From NCBI GenBank assembly GCA_002937455.1, contig PTJZ01000010.1, positions 84,788-148,787 of the forward strand: DNA of 64,000 nt, written 5' to 3'. Of this stretch, positions 18,310 to 26,925 are shown piece after piece. Origin of the DNA: Alphaproteobacteria bacterium MarineAlpha11_Bin1 (GTDB taxonomy: Bacteria > Pseudomonadota > Alphaproteobacteria > MPNO01 > UBA830). The notes beneath the pieces were generated by a model. The model ran no database searches. It saw only the letters and a program-made list of their open reading frames with translations, and was not told the origin of the DNA. A program made the position numbers and the translations under genes. Position 1 is the first letter of the stretch. The number at the start of each line of letters is the position of its first letter.

Positions 18310-19532
18310 CTAATCCGGTTTTTCTCGTTGGAGCATTTGGCCTCGCGTTAGTGCTGACACTGATGGGCTTTATGGCTCCGGCAGCTGTACTGAGTGAAAT
18401 TATCTCTGTTTGGAATTTATCCAATGCCCAGGCCGGCTGGTTGGGTGGTGCCCTTTTCATTGGATACATAGCGACAGTGCCCATTCTGACCGCTTACACT
18501 GACCGCATTGATCCCAAGCATATCTATCTAACCTTTGCCGTCGTAGGTGCTATCGGTAATTTCGGATTTGCCTTCGTCGCTGACGATTTGTGGTCTGGAG
18601 TTGGATTTCGGGTGTTAACAGGGGTTGGCTTGGCAGGAACTTTCATGCCTGGCCTAAAAGCGTTGTCTGATCAGTTGCCGCCCGGGCGGGTTCAACAGCG
18701 TGGTTCTACATACTATTCATCATTTTTTGCACTTGGGTCGGGGGGTTCCATTCTTATTGCCGGCGTAAGCGCCCAGTATCTCGACTGGCAATGGCCATTC
18801 GCATTTGCGGGCATTGGAGGATTGGTCGCTTTTACCATCATCTCTATTGTTCTCCCGGCTAAACAACCGGAACCGGTGGCTAAAAGTATGGGTGCGGCTC
18901 TCGATTTTCGTCCAGTCCTGCGGGATCGGGCTGTTATGTCCTATGTTTTCTCGTCCTTTGGGACAGCATGGGAAGTTTTCTCGGCACGCGTCTGGCTAGT
19001 TACTTTTTTTATGTTCATCCAATCACGGTTGCCGGCGGATCAGGTGGGTTGGCCCCCGCCCGTCTGGGCCACTTTGGTGGCGCTTATCGGGGTGCCGGCG
19101 GCTATGATAGTGGGGGAACTATGTGTCCGTTATGAACGCCAGAAGATCTTAATGATAGTTGCTATCGTGTCCGCGCTTTTAGCGGGGATGATTGGCGTTT
19201 TGGTTGATGGCGGCTACGAGTTGACTATACTGCTCTGTTTGGTGTTCGGAATTTCTTCCTACGGTCGCAGTGCTGCGATAAATGCTGGGACGATTGCCGC
19301 CGCAGACCCCGCCCGGCGCGGCAGCGCTCTGGCGGTTCTAGCTTTCATAGGGTTTTCCGGCGGGGTCATCGGTCCTCTTGCTTTTGGCTTGGCTCTAGAT
19401 ACATTCGGCGGGGCAGCCGAACCACTGGCTTGGAAAATTGCTATGGCGGTAATCGCTGTCGGCGGCATAATTACTTTACTGTCTTTACACTTGGGCGCCA
19501 AAGCGAGGAAATCGAGGGTAACAACAGTATGA
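18306..19532 (+). CDS. MFS transporter (third permease of the run)
   Basis: A 408-residue, twelve-span permease, distinct from the tandem pair upstream. It has YTDRIDPKHIYLTFAVVG after helix 2 and GVGLAGTFMPGLKALSDQ in helix 4, a pattern of sugar- or cyanate-type MFS proteins. Start overlaps the upstream oxidoreductase stop (ATGA), so it is coupled to it. No recognisable terminator follows; an eight-base inverted repeat (ATGATCTC at 19529 and GAGATCAT at 19573) flanks the first 50 bases after the gene. Substrate unknown. Confidence 0.86.
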   Translation: MTNPVFLVGAFGLALVLTLMGFMAPAAVLSEIISVWNLSNAQAGWLGGALFIGYIATVPILTAYTDRIDPKHIYLTFAVVGAIGNFGFAFVADDLWSGVGFRVLTGVGLAGTFMPGLKALSDQLPPGRVQQRGSTYYSSFFALGSGGSILIAGVSAQYLDWQWPFAFAGIGGLVAFTIISIVLPAKQPEPVAKSMGAALDFRPVLRDRAVMSYVFSSFGTAWEVFSARVWLVTFFMFIQSRLPADQVGWPPPVWATLVALIGVPAAMIVGELCVRYERQKILMIVAIVSALLAGMIGVLVDGGYELTILLCLVFGISSYGRSAAINAGTIAAADPARRGSALAVLAFIGFSGGVIGPLAFGLALDTFGGAAEPLAWKIAMAVIAVGGIITLLSLHLGAKARKSRVTTV

Positions 19533-19723
19533 TCTCATCATGGTTAAGATTCCTAGACGTTCGATAAAATAGGAGATCATGCAACATAACTGAAAAATAG
19601 GTTGTGTTATTAGCACACAAATATTTGAAAATAATACTTCTTCAAAATGTATTCTCTAAAGGGAACCTTGGCGCCTAGGCTATTCTCTTTCCGCAGAACT
19701 TGCTTAGATTACATGAGATATGA

Positions 19724-20836
19724 TTAAAAAATCTTCCCTCGTTCATACTGAACGGGCCAATCTATATTTGTTGACTGAAGTTTTGTAGCTGCATGCAAAG
19801 GCCAGTATGGATTGGTGAGAAGTGTCCGCCCAAGGACGATTAGGTCGGCACGTCCATTGGCAATGATTTCTTCACAGAAATCTGGGCTATGAAGTAGCCC
19901 AACGGCCGCAGTCCTAATGCCTGTATGGCGTTTGATTTGGTCTGCGAAGGGGACCTGATAACCGGGGTGAGTTGGAATCTGCTGACTTGGATGGTTGCCA
20001 CCGGATGAGCAATCTATTAGGTCAACGTCCCCCCGGTCGCTGATCCAGCCGGCGACTTTCACTACATCTTCAGTCGTCAATCCTCCGTCCACCCAATCGG
20101 TACACGATAGTCGCAGAAATAAGGGAAGATCAGGCGGCCATGTATCGCGGACAGCATCTAGTGTTTCCATCAAGAACCGGGCCCGGTTTTCCAAGGATCC
20201 ACCGTAATCATCAGAGCGGTCATTGCTGAGCGGGGATAAGAAACTGTGCCCTAGGTATCCGTGGGCAGCGTGGATTTCTAGCAGTTTGAATCCCGCCTCG
20301 TATGCCCTGCGGGCCGCTGCGTTGAAGTCGCCAAGAACCCTTTCTATCATCTTAGTGTCCATGGAGAGCGGTGGGTGCCAATCATCGTAGGGTTTGTCCG
20401 TTGGAGCGATCGTTTGCCAACCGCTCGGATCACTGGGGGGGAGCGACTGCGTTCCTTCCCAAGGCCGGGATGTTGATGCCTTTCGCCCGGCATGACCGAT
20501 TTGGATTCCCGGGACCGCACCCTGTTTGGAAATAAATTCGACAGTGCGCTTAAAAGCATCGCGTTGTTCATCTGTCCAGATGCCAAGACAGTGAGGGGTA
20601 ATACGCCCTTCCGGTGAAACGTGCGTCGCCTCGGTGAAAACAATCCCGGCGCCGCCCACTGCACGACTACATAGGTGAACATGATGCCATTCTTCGAGCA
20701 TGCCGTCTGTTGACGAATATTGACACATTGGCGACATCATAACTCTGTTGCGTGCTGTCACCGATCTGAATGTTATTCGACGGAACAGGTGAGGATTGCT
20801 ATCCCGCTGAAGCACGCGGCGCGTGTTCTCGGTCAT
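19724..20836 (-). CDS. Old Yellow Enzyme family ene-reductase
   Basis: FMN-dependent NADPH oxidoreductase that reduces activated C=C bonds. The 370-residue TIM-barrel protein shows the OYE order of motifs: RVMMSPMCQYSSTDG, a GAGIVFTEATHVSPEGR strand, IQIGHAGRKAS, EIHAAHGYLGHSFLSPLSN with catalytic His/His, YGGSLENRARF, and near the end ADLIVLGRTLLTNPYWPL. It is the thermophilic-like (YqjM/XenA) class because of the MCQYS and AGRKA blocks. It is also a homologue of the C-terminal half of the fused protein at 42977. It is followed upstream by an EthD-domain gene on the same strand. Likely reduces an unsaturated intermediate of one of the neighbouring pathways. Confidence 0.92.
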   Translation of the reverse strand: MTENTRRVLQRDSNPHLFRRITFRSVTARNRVMMSPMCQYSSTDGMLEEWHHVHLCSRAVGGAGIVFTEATHVSPEGRITPHCLGIWTDEQRDAFKRTVEFISKQGAVPGIQIGHAGRKASTSRPWEGTQSLPPSDPSGWQTIAPTDKPYDDWHPPLSMDTKMIERVLGDFNAAARRAYEAGFKLLEIHAAHGYLGHSFLSPLSNDRSDDYGGSLENRARFLMETLDAVRDTWPPDLPLFLRLSCTDWVDGGLTTEDVVKVAGWISDRGDVDLIDCSSGGNHPSQQIPTHPGYQVPFADQIKRHTGIRTAAVGLLHSPDFCEEIIANGRADLIVLGRTLLTNPYWPLHAATKLQSTNIDWPVQYERGKIF

Positions 20837-20949
20837 GGTCGATCCGGTCAGAGGTTCAAATCGAAGGAATCATTATCATACCGATTTAAAACAAGTTTTT
20901 CCACAAAAAATCCGGAAAATACAAGCATGATAATATGAAGAAAAATACC

Positions 20950-21282
20950 CTAAAAGACCCGTTCGGTCATAAACGCCTGATGCGTAACCTCACCGTCGAA
21001 ATAGGGGAAATTACTGAAATCATGCCGGGCTTCCGCACGGGCGGAAGATGCAAGCGCGTTATTTAGCGTGGGTAGGTCTTTGAAAGTCATTTCTGCAATC
21101 AACAGATTTCCATCCGGGTTGACTGGGAACGGGTCGGAAGAGGCGGCTCCCTGGTGGAGGGTTAGTGCAACTATTCCTGGTAATCTCTGTAATATCGGCG
21201 CATGTTTTTTTTGGTAGTGGGAGATGAATTGCGATTTATTAGCGGCGGTACCTTGGTAACGAACAATATAGGAAGCGGTCAT
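20950..21282 (-). CDS. EthD-domain protein
   Basis: A 110-residue ferredoxin-like alpha/beta-barrel protein of the EthD family (dimeric ABM fold). The pattern MTASYIVRYQG, then FISHYQKKHAPILQRLPGI and the C-terminal HDFSNFPYFDGEV are characteristic. EthD was named from ethyl tert-butyl ether degradation; relatives include MLI-like isomerases and polyketide cyclases. It lies 113 bases upstream of the OYE gene in the same direction, so the two could share a transcript. It also faces the NIPSNAP gene, whose product has the same fold class. Function unknown. Confidence 0.8.
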   Translation of the reverse strand: MTASYIVRYQGTAANKSQFISHYQKKHAPILQRLPGIVALTLHQGAASSDPFPVNPDGNLLIAEMTFKDLPTLNNALASSARAEARHDFSNFPYFDGEVTHQAFMTERVF

Positions 21283-21517
21283 TGGAATTTCCGATAATAG
21301 GGAAGATGGACGGGTAATGTATGACTAACTTGTCGATATTGGCCGGGGTGTCAACTGAGCGTTGGTTCCCTCTCTGGATTTATTTCAGAGTTTTAATGCA
21401 GATACGGATTTGGAATACGTCGGGTATGGTAAAGATGCTGAATTTGGTGGGGAGGGTGGCAACGCGACTCGAACGCTGCCATACCAATACTCGAGAGACA
21501 TTAATACGAGTAGAAAG

Positions 21518-22225
21518 ATGATATTTGAACGACGCGCTTACACGATGGAACCCGGTCACGTTACAGCCTTCGATCAAGCTCAGATCGACAGGGGTTTCGA
21601 CCTGGTTAAAAGCTATATGGATCGGTTGGTGGGCTACTTTTCTACCAGCACTGGGACGATCGACCAAGTTATTCATCTTTATCGTTACGATACCCTCGAA
21701 GATTGGGACACGCGGCTGCGAGGTCTGTACGCCATCCCCGAGCTAACGCCATACTTCGTTAATACGCGTAAGATTATTCGCCAACAGGTAAACGGATTCT
21801 TCGAGTTGCTGCCTTTGGAATCTCTGAACCCCATGTGGGCGGGCGGGCATGACTGGCTTCCGGAGACCGGGGCGAAACTGACCAGCCTTACAAGCGAACG
21901 TGTGATCGAAGAACGGGCCTTTCAGCTTCGTCCGGGCGGCATTCCTGCGTTTATCAAAGCCTGCAATGCAAGTGGTGTGAAGGCGCTGGATATTATGGCC
22001 GGGCGCACGATAGGCGCTTTCATGTCTATGACCGGGCCACTTCATAATATAACGCTATGGTGGTGGTTCCAGAATTCGGCCGACCGGGCGGCAAGGATCG
22101 CCGAACTCAATGAGGATAAAGACTGGCATAATTTTTTATTGAAAATAACGCCCCTATTGATCGAACAGTCCGGCCTATTGATGACGCCACGTCCCATCCC
22201 TGAAATGTCGCCGCTATTCCGTTAA
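21518..22225 (+). CDS. NIPSNAP-family protein with two tandem domains
   Basis: A 235-residue protein made of two ABM-fold NIPSNAP repeats: MIFERRAYTMEPGHVTAF (residue 1) and VIEERAFQLRPGGIPAF (near 128), each followed by a helix and a W/Y-rich strand. I use the ATG at 21518, where the first domain begins; a longer in-frame version from 21362 would add 52 residues with no domain. NIPSNAP proteins have no agreed biochemical function; bacterial members commonly sit in aromatic-degradation clusters, and this one starts the run that includes a Rieske oxygenase and a UbiD-like protein. Possibly binds or isomerises a reactive aromatic intermediate (inference). Confidence 0.82.
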   Translation: MIFERRAYTMEPGHVTAFDQAQIDRGFDLVKSYMDRLVGYFSTSTGTIDQVIHLYRYDTLEDWDTRLRGLYAIPELTPYFVNTRKIIRQQVNGFFELLPLESLNPMWAGGHDWLPETGAKLTSLTSERVIEERAFQLRPGGIPAFIKACNASGVKALDIMAGRTIGAFMSMTGPLHNITLWWWFQNSADRAARIAELNEDKDWHNFLLKITPLLIEQSGLLMTPRPIPEMSPLFR

Positions 22226-22314
22226 TCGTTCTTGATTTATAGTCTGGATTAGGCTTTCGCATTGTTATAAGCGCATTATCATTAATGAGCTTTGCCCAAA
22301 GGGGAGACAACGTA

Positions 22315-23349
22315 ATGGCATTCATTAAAAATGCCTGGTACGTGGCGAGTTGGACTCATGATCTTAAGGATGAGCCGTTACCGCAGACAATTCTGAATGA
22401 AAAAATTGTCCTTTGGAGAGGAGAGGATGGGGTCGTCCGGGCAGCGGAGGATGTTTGTCCCCATCGTTTTTTGCCTCTTTCCAAAGGACGAATCGCCGGA
22501 AACGATATTCAGTGTGGCTACCATGGTCTAATTTTTAATGGAAACGGTGAATGTGTTCGGGCACCCACACAGTTGATTCGGCCCGATTGTAGAATCCGGG
22601 AATATCCCGTTTTTGAAACAATGGGTATGGTTTGGATTTGGATGGGAGACACCGCGATCGCCGATATCAGCGAGATCTATGATCTTCCGCAATATCACCA
22701 GACAGAGTGGGGCGTTGCATTCGGCGATGCGCTCGATGTCGAAGCAAATTATCTGCTACTTTGCGACAATTTATGTGATCCGACGCACGTGAATTACGTC
22801 CACCCTTCGACGCTGGGAAACCCGGAGGGAATCAATGCGCCGGTAACACATGAAAGCACGTCATGGGGGGTCGTGACCGAGCGGTTGACGGTTGACTCCG
22901 CCCCCACAGGCTTTGTTGCTGCGTTTGGGGGGCATAACGGCAGAGTCGATATGTGGCAGCGATATCTGATGTATCTACCTTCGGTTTCAATTATCGATTT
23001 TGGTGCTACGGCTGCTGGTACCGGCAACTGGCAGGAAGGCGGAGACGCGCGTATCCAAGTATATTCATGCCATTTTATGACGCCGGTCACTGAAACCCGT
23101 ACTATTGACCGCTGGCTGCATGTGCGGAATTTCGAACCTGATGACCAGGCGGTGGGAGAGAATATCAGCGAACAATTTCGCATTGCCTTTGCAGAAGATA
23201 AGGAGATTCTGGAGGCTGTTCAGAAGGAAGAGACGGTCCATGAAGGTCGGCTCAAAATCGGGTTGGATTTAGACGCGTCAGCCGGCCTATTTCGGTTAAA
23301 GATCAATCGCCTTCTTAAAGGAGAGACACCTAATCAATCGGCAAAGTAA
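22315..23349 (+). CDS. Rieske non-haem iron oxygenase, VanA/O-demethylase type
   Basis: Oxygenase component that uses a Rieske cluster and a mononuclear iron to oxidise aromatic substrates, typically O-demethylating methoxy-aromatics such as vanillate or dicamba. With the ATG at 22315 (AGGGGAGA upstream), the protein begins MAFIKNAWYVASW, the exact VanA/DdmC family start. The Rieske ligands are Cys48-x-His50 and Cys67-x2-His70. The mononuclear site is DNLCDPTHVNYVHP (Asp and two His). Length 344 is typical. No VanB-type reductase gene is in the window. Downstream are a UbiD-like protein, a CMD protein and a MarR regulator, so the substrate is probably an aromatic carboxylic acid. Confidence 0.92.
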   Translation: MAFIKNAWYVASWTHDLKDEPLPQTILNEKIVLWRGEDGVVRAAEDVCPHRFLPLSKGRIAGNDIQCGYHGLIFNGNGECVRAPTQLIRPDCRIREYPVFETMGMVWIWMGDTAIADISEIYDLPQYHQTEWGVAFGDALDVEANYLLLCDNLCDPTHVNYVHPSTLGNPEGINAPVTHESTSWGVVTERLTVDSAPTGFVAAFGGHNGRVDMWQRYLMYLPSVSIIDFGATAAGTGNWQEGGDARIQVYSCHFMTPVTETRTIDRWLHVRNFEPDDQAVGENISEQFRIAFAEDKEILEAVQKEETVHEGRLKIGLDLDASAGLFRLKINRLLKGETPNQSAK

Positions 23350-23375
23350 AACACGAATTGGCGAATATTCATTGA

Positions 23376-23428
23376 CTCCCCACTAAATTTAGATAACTAG
23401 ATTACCTAATCTGAGTGGGGAGAATCCT
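23376..23428 (+). promoter_or_regulatory. Nested palindromes sequestering the ubiD-like ribosome site
   Basis: CTCCCCACT at 23376-23384 pairs exactly with AGTGGGGAG at 23414-23422. The right arm contains the Shine-Dalgarno (GGGGAG, seven bases before the ATG at 23429), so the stem would hide it. Inside the loop lies AGATTA-CC-TAATCT (23399-23412), itself a 14-base palindrome. Either an RNA structure or an operator for the MarR regulator two genes downstream. Confidence 0.6.
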
Positions 23429-24844
23429 ATGTCAACCGATGGAACCGCACTAGATCCCGGTAAAGGACACAACCGGCCTCTCGACCGGGATCTTCGTGGG
23501 TACCTACAAACAAACCGAGACTTATTAACTATTATTGAGAAACCCGTGTCGATTGACGATATCGGGGCATTATCGGCACAATCCGAATGTCCAATTCTTT
23601 TCGAGAATATCATTGAGTATCCGGATTTCAGATTATGCGACATACTGGTGAAACATCGTTGGTCCCAATGCAGGGCGTTGGGCGTGTCGAAGGAGGATTA
23701 TCTTCCAACGCTGGCGTATCGCTTGCGCAAACCCCCACGGGGTTTAGTTGATGTTAAAACAGGACCGGTTAAAGAGGTCATATACACCGGTAATGAGGTC
23801 GACTGGCTAAAACTTCCTGCACCAGTGCATTCTTCAGAAGAAGGTCAGCGTTATATTTCCGCCATGAATATCGTAAAGGACCCGGAAACAGGTTTCTATA
23901 ATTCTTCACATGCGGGTACTACGCCAGTGGGCCCGCGTCATGGTTTCATGAGTTTTGCAACACCACACACCCACATCATCATGCAGAAATACCGTGACCT
24001 AGGTATAAACGAGATGCCGATTGCCATCGTCTTTGGTGTGCATCCGGCATATGAAATTATGGCTAATTTTTCTGGCATGCACATGGATATGTGGGGCGAG
24101 ATGGAAATGGTTGGAACTATAATGGATCAGGACGTGGAGATGGTGCAATGTGAGACTATCGATCTTCGAGTGCCCGCCCATGCGGAAATTATCGTTGAGG
24201 GCCTCGTCGACATCTCACAGAACTTCCCGATGGGCGGGGTGAATGCGCCGACCGGCTATTTCTTGCCCAAGGAACAAAACATTCCGCGTGTTGACCTGAC
24301 GGCGATAACTATGCGGGCTGGCAAACCGATTTACCGGAATCACCAGACCGTCCCGGATACCGACCATCAGCCGCTCCCACGTCTCTGCCATGAGGCAGTT
24401 CTATATAATCGGATCAGTGAAATCGGACTGAAAGTTCACGATGTCCGATTTCCCCCTTGGGGGGCAGCTGTCAGCTGTGTAATTCAAGTCGACTATCCGC
24501 GGCCGGGGTTCGTCAATGATGCCCTGATGCAGACTATGGGATCTCCCTGGCTCAATACTAAGATGGTGGTAGCGATCAGCCCCGACACAGATATTGATGA
24601 TCCGGGCGCCGTTTATCGCGCAATGGCGACGCGGGTAGATCCATCCCGTGACATATTTGTGGTTCCGGGTACACGGGGCTCATTATACGAGCCCTCTGGT
24701 GACCCAATCCCGGGCCACGAGCCATGGCGAGTTGTTGGGAAAGTCGGCATTGATGCCACTTCAAAGCCTTACAGGGGAGAAACAGACTATCAGGAAGCAT
24801 TTCCGCTTAACTGGGGAAACGTACGACTGGAGGATTATCTCTAA
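23429..24844 (+). CDS. UbiD-family protein with altered catalytic motif
   Basis: A 471-residue protein collinear with prFMN-dependent UbiD decarboxylases: N-terminal RDLRGYLQT and EYPDFRLCDILV, ISAMNIVKDPETGFYN in the flavin-binding region, HAEIIVEGLVDI near residue 251 and a C-terminal helix ending at DTDIDDPGAVYRAMATRVDP. Characterised UbiD/Fdc enzymes carry EGPFGE(x)xGY, whose two Glu are part of the catalytic Arg-Glu-Glu set. Here that stretch reads MGGVNAPTGY (residues 268-277): the first Glu is replaced by Met268 and the second by Ala273. In the N-terminal half I also find no Arg at the expected place after ETGFYN. It may decarboxylate by another mechanism, or bind prFMN without being a decarboxylase. 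The next gene begins at its stop (ATG overlapping TAA). Confidence 0.88.
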   Translation: MSTDGTALDPGKGHNRPLDRDLRGYLQTNRDLLTIIEKPVSIDDIGALSAQSECPILFENIIEYPDFRLCDILVKHRWSQCRALGVSKEDYLPTLAYRLRKPPRGLVDVKTGPVKEVIYTGNEVDWLKLPAPVHSSEEGQRYISAMNIVKDPETGFYNSSHAGTTPVGPRHGFMSFATPHTHIIMQKYRDLGINEMPIAIVFGVHPAYEIMANFSGMHMDMWGEMEMVGTIMDQDVEMVQCETIDLRVPAHAEIIVEGLVDISQNFPMGGVNAPTGYFLPKEQNIPRVDLTAITMRAGKPIYRNHQTVPDTDHQPLPRLCHEAVLYNRISEIGLKVHDVRFPPWGAAVSCVIQVDYPRPGFVNDALMQTMGSPWLNTKMVVAISPDTDIDDPGAVYRAMATRVDPSRDIFVVPGTRGSLYEPSGDPIPGHEPWRVVGKVGIDATSKPYRGETDYQEAFPLNWGNVRLEDYL

Positions 24845-25443
24845 TGACCGAAAAGACGCCATTTATTCCCTATGCGGATCCGGATGCACTACCGGAAACG
24901 ATCAAAGGCCCTTTGGAGGCCTATGAAAAACGAATGGGTTTCATGCCGAACGCACTAAAACTTTATATGCATCGCCCGGAATTACTGGGGTGTTTGGTTC
25001 AGTTAAACAACACCGTGATGCGGGATGACAGCAGTCATCTAGATATAGGTTTGAAACGCCGTATTTCGGCTGTTTGCAGCTTTTTAAACAAGAGTGCCTA
25101 TTGTGTTGCGCACAACACCAACACACTGATGAGTGAAAGTGATGGTGACGGAGAGGGCTGGAACTTCTCAGAAGAAGATGTTGAAGAATTACTTGGCACG
25201 GACTACGTGCCGGATGACCCGGCCGAGAAGGCTGCAATCGAATACGCGAAAGCGGCGAGTGTCGATCATTCGAATGTGCCTAAATCTGTGTTAGACAACC
25301 TTGCCGCTAGCATGACACCGGCACAGGTTGTCGAACTCGCCTGCGTCGTTGGATTCTGGGCAATGTATAATTCTATACACGAGGCCCTGCACATCCCGAT
25401 TGAGGCCGGGTTGCAGGGAAATACGTCATTTCTCGACGTGTGA
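24844..25443 (+). CDS. Carboxymuconolactone decarboxylase / AhpD-like protein
   Basis: A 199-residue helical protein of the CMD/AhpD family. The core segment is CSFLNKSAYCVAHN near residue 78. In the peroxidase (AhpD) type this reads CxxC with a following His; here the first Cys is Ser84 and the second Cys87 and His90 remain, so the redox-active Cys pair is incomplete. Such members are usually named CMD-family or peroxidase-related and often accompany decarboxylases and aromatic oxygenases. The start ATG overlaps the last base of the UbiD-like stop, and its end overlaps the MarR start (GTGTGA). Function unproven. Confidence 0.82.
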   Translation: MTEKTPFIPYADPDALPETIKGPLEAYEKRMGFMPNALKLYMHRPELLGCLVQLNNTVMRDDSSHLDIGLKRRISAVCSFLNKSAYCVAHNTNTLMSESDGDGEGWNFSEEDVEELLGTDYVPDDPAEKAAIEYAKAASVDHSNVPKSVLDNLAASMTPAQVVELACVVGFWAMYNSIHEALHIPIEAGLQGNTSFLDV

Positions 25444-25958
25444 TAGAGAAACAACCTCCGGTCTCCGTGTCTCGGTGGGAACTTCTTGATGATAACGGCC
25501 GGGATCATTCGTTTCGTGCTTTGGTCTACGATCTGCTTTCGGTGGGGATACGCATGCAAGAAGTCCGTGACCGGCTGGCAAAAATTATTGGTGTCACTGG
25601 ACCACAATACGCGATACTTATGACGGTCGCTCACATGCAGGATAACGAGTGTGGCGCTGGGGTACATGCCGTAGCGAAGAGAATGCATGTCAGTGGTCCA
25701 TTTGTCACCGCGCAAGTAAATTTGCTTGTTAAAGCTAATCTTGTAGCTAAGAATCCTAATCCTGCGGATGGTCGCGGTGTCTCATTGCGACTTACTGGTT
25801 TGGGCGCGGCGCAACTCGCTGCGATTGAGCCCGAGATCCAGAAGGCCAATAATGCTTTTTTCGGCCCATTGTCGGCTGAAGATTTCCGAATTCTTGGAGA
25901 ACTAGCAGCGCAGCTAGAACAGAGTTCGGAACTGGCGGTGAAGACGGTCGGCGACTAA
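25440..25958 (+). CDS. MarR-family transcriptional regulator (25.4 kb)
   Basis: A 172-residue winged-helix repressor-type protein: GVTGPQYAILMTVAHM, then HAVAKRMHVSGPFVTAQVNLL recognition helix region and NPADGRGVSLRLTGLG wing. Starts at a GTG that overlaps the CMD stop codon (GTGA), so it is translationally coupled. It sits in the middle of the Rieske/UbiD-like operon and is the natural candidate to bind the palindrome at 23399-23412 in front of the UbiD-like gene. It is homologous to the MarR protein at 29392, which also has the RLxxSGxxVT recognition pattern. Ligand probably an aromatic acid, by analogy with MarR proteins of catabolic clusters. Confidence 0.9.
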   Translation: MIEKQPPVSVSRWELLDDNGRDHSFRALVYDLLSVGIRMQEVRDRLAKIIGVTGPQYAILMTVAHMQDNECGAGVHAVAKRMHVSGPFVTAQVNLLVKANLVAKNPNPADGRGVSLRLTGLGAAQLAAIEPEIQKANNAFFGPLSAEDFRILGELAAQLEQSSELAVKTVGD

Positions 25959-25968
25959 ACTCCGAGAT

Positions 25969-26913
25969 ATGGACTATACGGAATTAGGAAGAACAGGGCT
26001 ATTAGTCAGCGTTGCGGGTCTTGGTTGCGGGGGCAATAGCAAGATCGGGCAAGGGATGGGACAGTCCGTGAGTGATTCCGTAAAACTGGTCCGCATCGCT
26101 TTGGATCTGGGAGTAAATTTCTTGGACACGGCGCAGTCCTATGGGACGGAGCGCATAGTAGGAGAAGCAATCAAAACAGTGCCACGTGATCAGGTTGTGA
26201 TATCTACCAAGCATACGGCGGAAAATGTTTCTGCAGAACGAATTTCAAGTGCGATCGATGATGCTTTGCGCGAACTAAATACAGAGTACATTGACATTTT
26301 TCATCTGCATGGCGTTCATCCGAGGCAGTACGATCATGCTCTCAGTGAACTCGCACCTGCACTTTTACGCGCCCGTGACGCGGGCAAAATAAGGTTTCTG
26401 GGGATTACAGAGACTTCCCCCAATGATCACAGCCAGACCATGCTGCAACAGGCTATTCGGGATGACTGCTGGGATGTCGTCATGCTCGGGTTCAACATGA
26501 TGCACCAAGTGGCACGGTCATCGGTACTCCCGAAAACTTTGAGCCTGAGAATTGGCACTTTGATGATGTTCGTGGTTCGCAATATTTTTAGCGTTCAGGG
26601 CAGGCTGAAGGAGGCTTTGAGGGACCTCTCTAAAGATGGGCAGGTACCGGCTTGGCTGGGAGAGAGTGACGATCCTCTCAGCTTTTTGGTTCACGAAGGT
26701 GGGGCCGATAGCGTGATCGATGCCGCCTACCGATTTGCCCGACATGAGCCAGGCGCTGATGTCGTGCTTTTTGGCACCAGCCGAAAAGAGCACCTAAAAG
26801 CGAATATTTCATCCATCTTAAAGCCAGCATTACCTCTGGAGGATCGCGCTAAGCTTGCCGAACTGTTCGGCCATCTTCGGGGGGTCGGGCTTGATCTACC
26901 TAGGTCGCTATAG
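25969..26913 (+). CDS. Aldo/keto reductase family oxidoreductase
   Basis: A 314-residue TIM-barrel NADPH-dependent oxidoreductase that reduces aldehydes and ketones. The AKR signature appears as RIALDLGVNFLDTAQSYGTE (catalytic Asp and Tyr), with VVISTKH lysine and FHLHGV (catalytic His) following. The C-terminal part has GADVVLFGTSRKEHLKANI, the NADPH-binding loop. It lies 10 bases after the MarR stop and 12 before the next transporter, in an operon of pathway genes. Likely reduces an aldehyde or ketone released by the preceding decarboxylation or demethylation steps (inference). Confidence 0.9.
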   Translation: MDYTELGRTGLLVSVAGLGCGGNSKIGQGMGQSVSDSVKLVRIALDLGVNFLDTAQSYGTERIVGEAIKTVPRDQVVISTKHTAENVSAERISSAIDDALRELNTEYIDIFHLHGVHPRQYDHALSELAPALLRARDAGKIRFLGITETSPNDHSQTMLQQAIRDDCWDVVMLGFNMMHQVARSSVLPKTLSLRIGTLMMFVVRNIFSVQGRLKEALRDLSKDGQVPAWLGESDDPLSFLVHEGGADSVIDAAYRFARHEPGADVVLFGTSRKEHLKANISSILKPALPLEDRAKLAELFGHLRGVGLDLPRSL

Positions 26914-26925
26914 AGCGCCCGTATT

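Noticed and set aside
19529..19580. Inverted repeat ATGATCTC / GAGATCAT after the third MFS gene as terminator
   Set aside because: The spacer is 36 bases and there is no T-tract, so a terminator role is unsupported.
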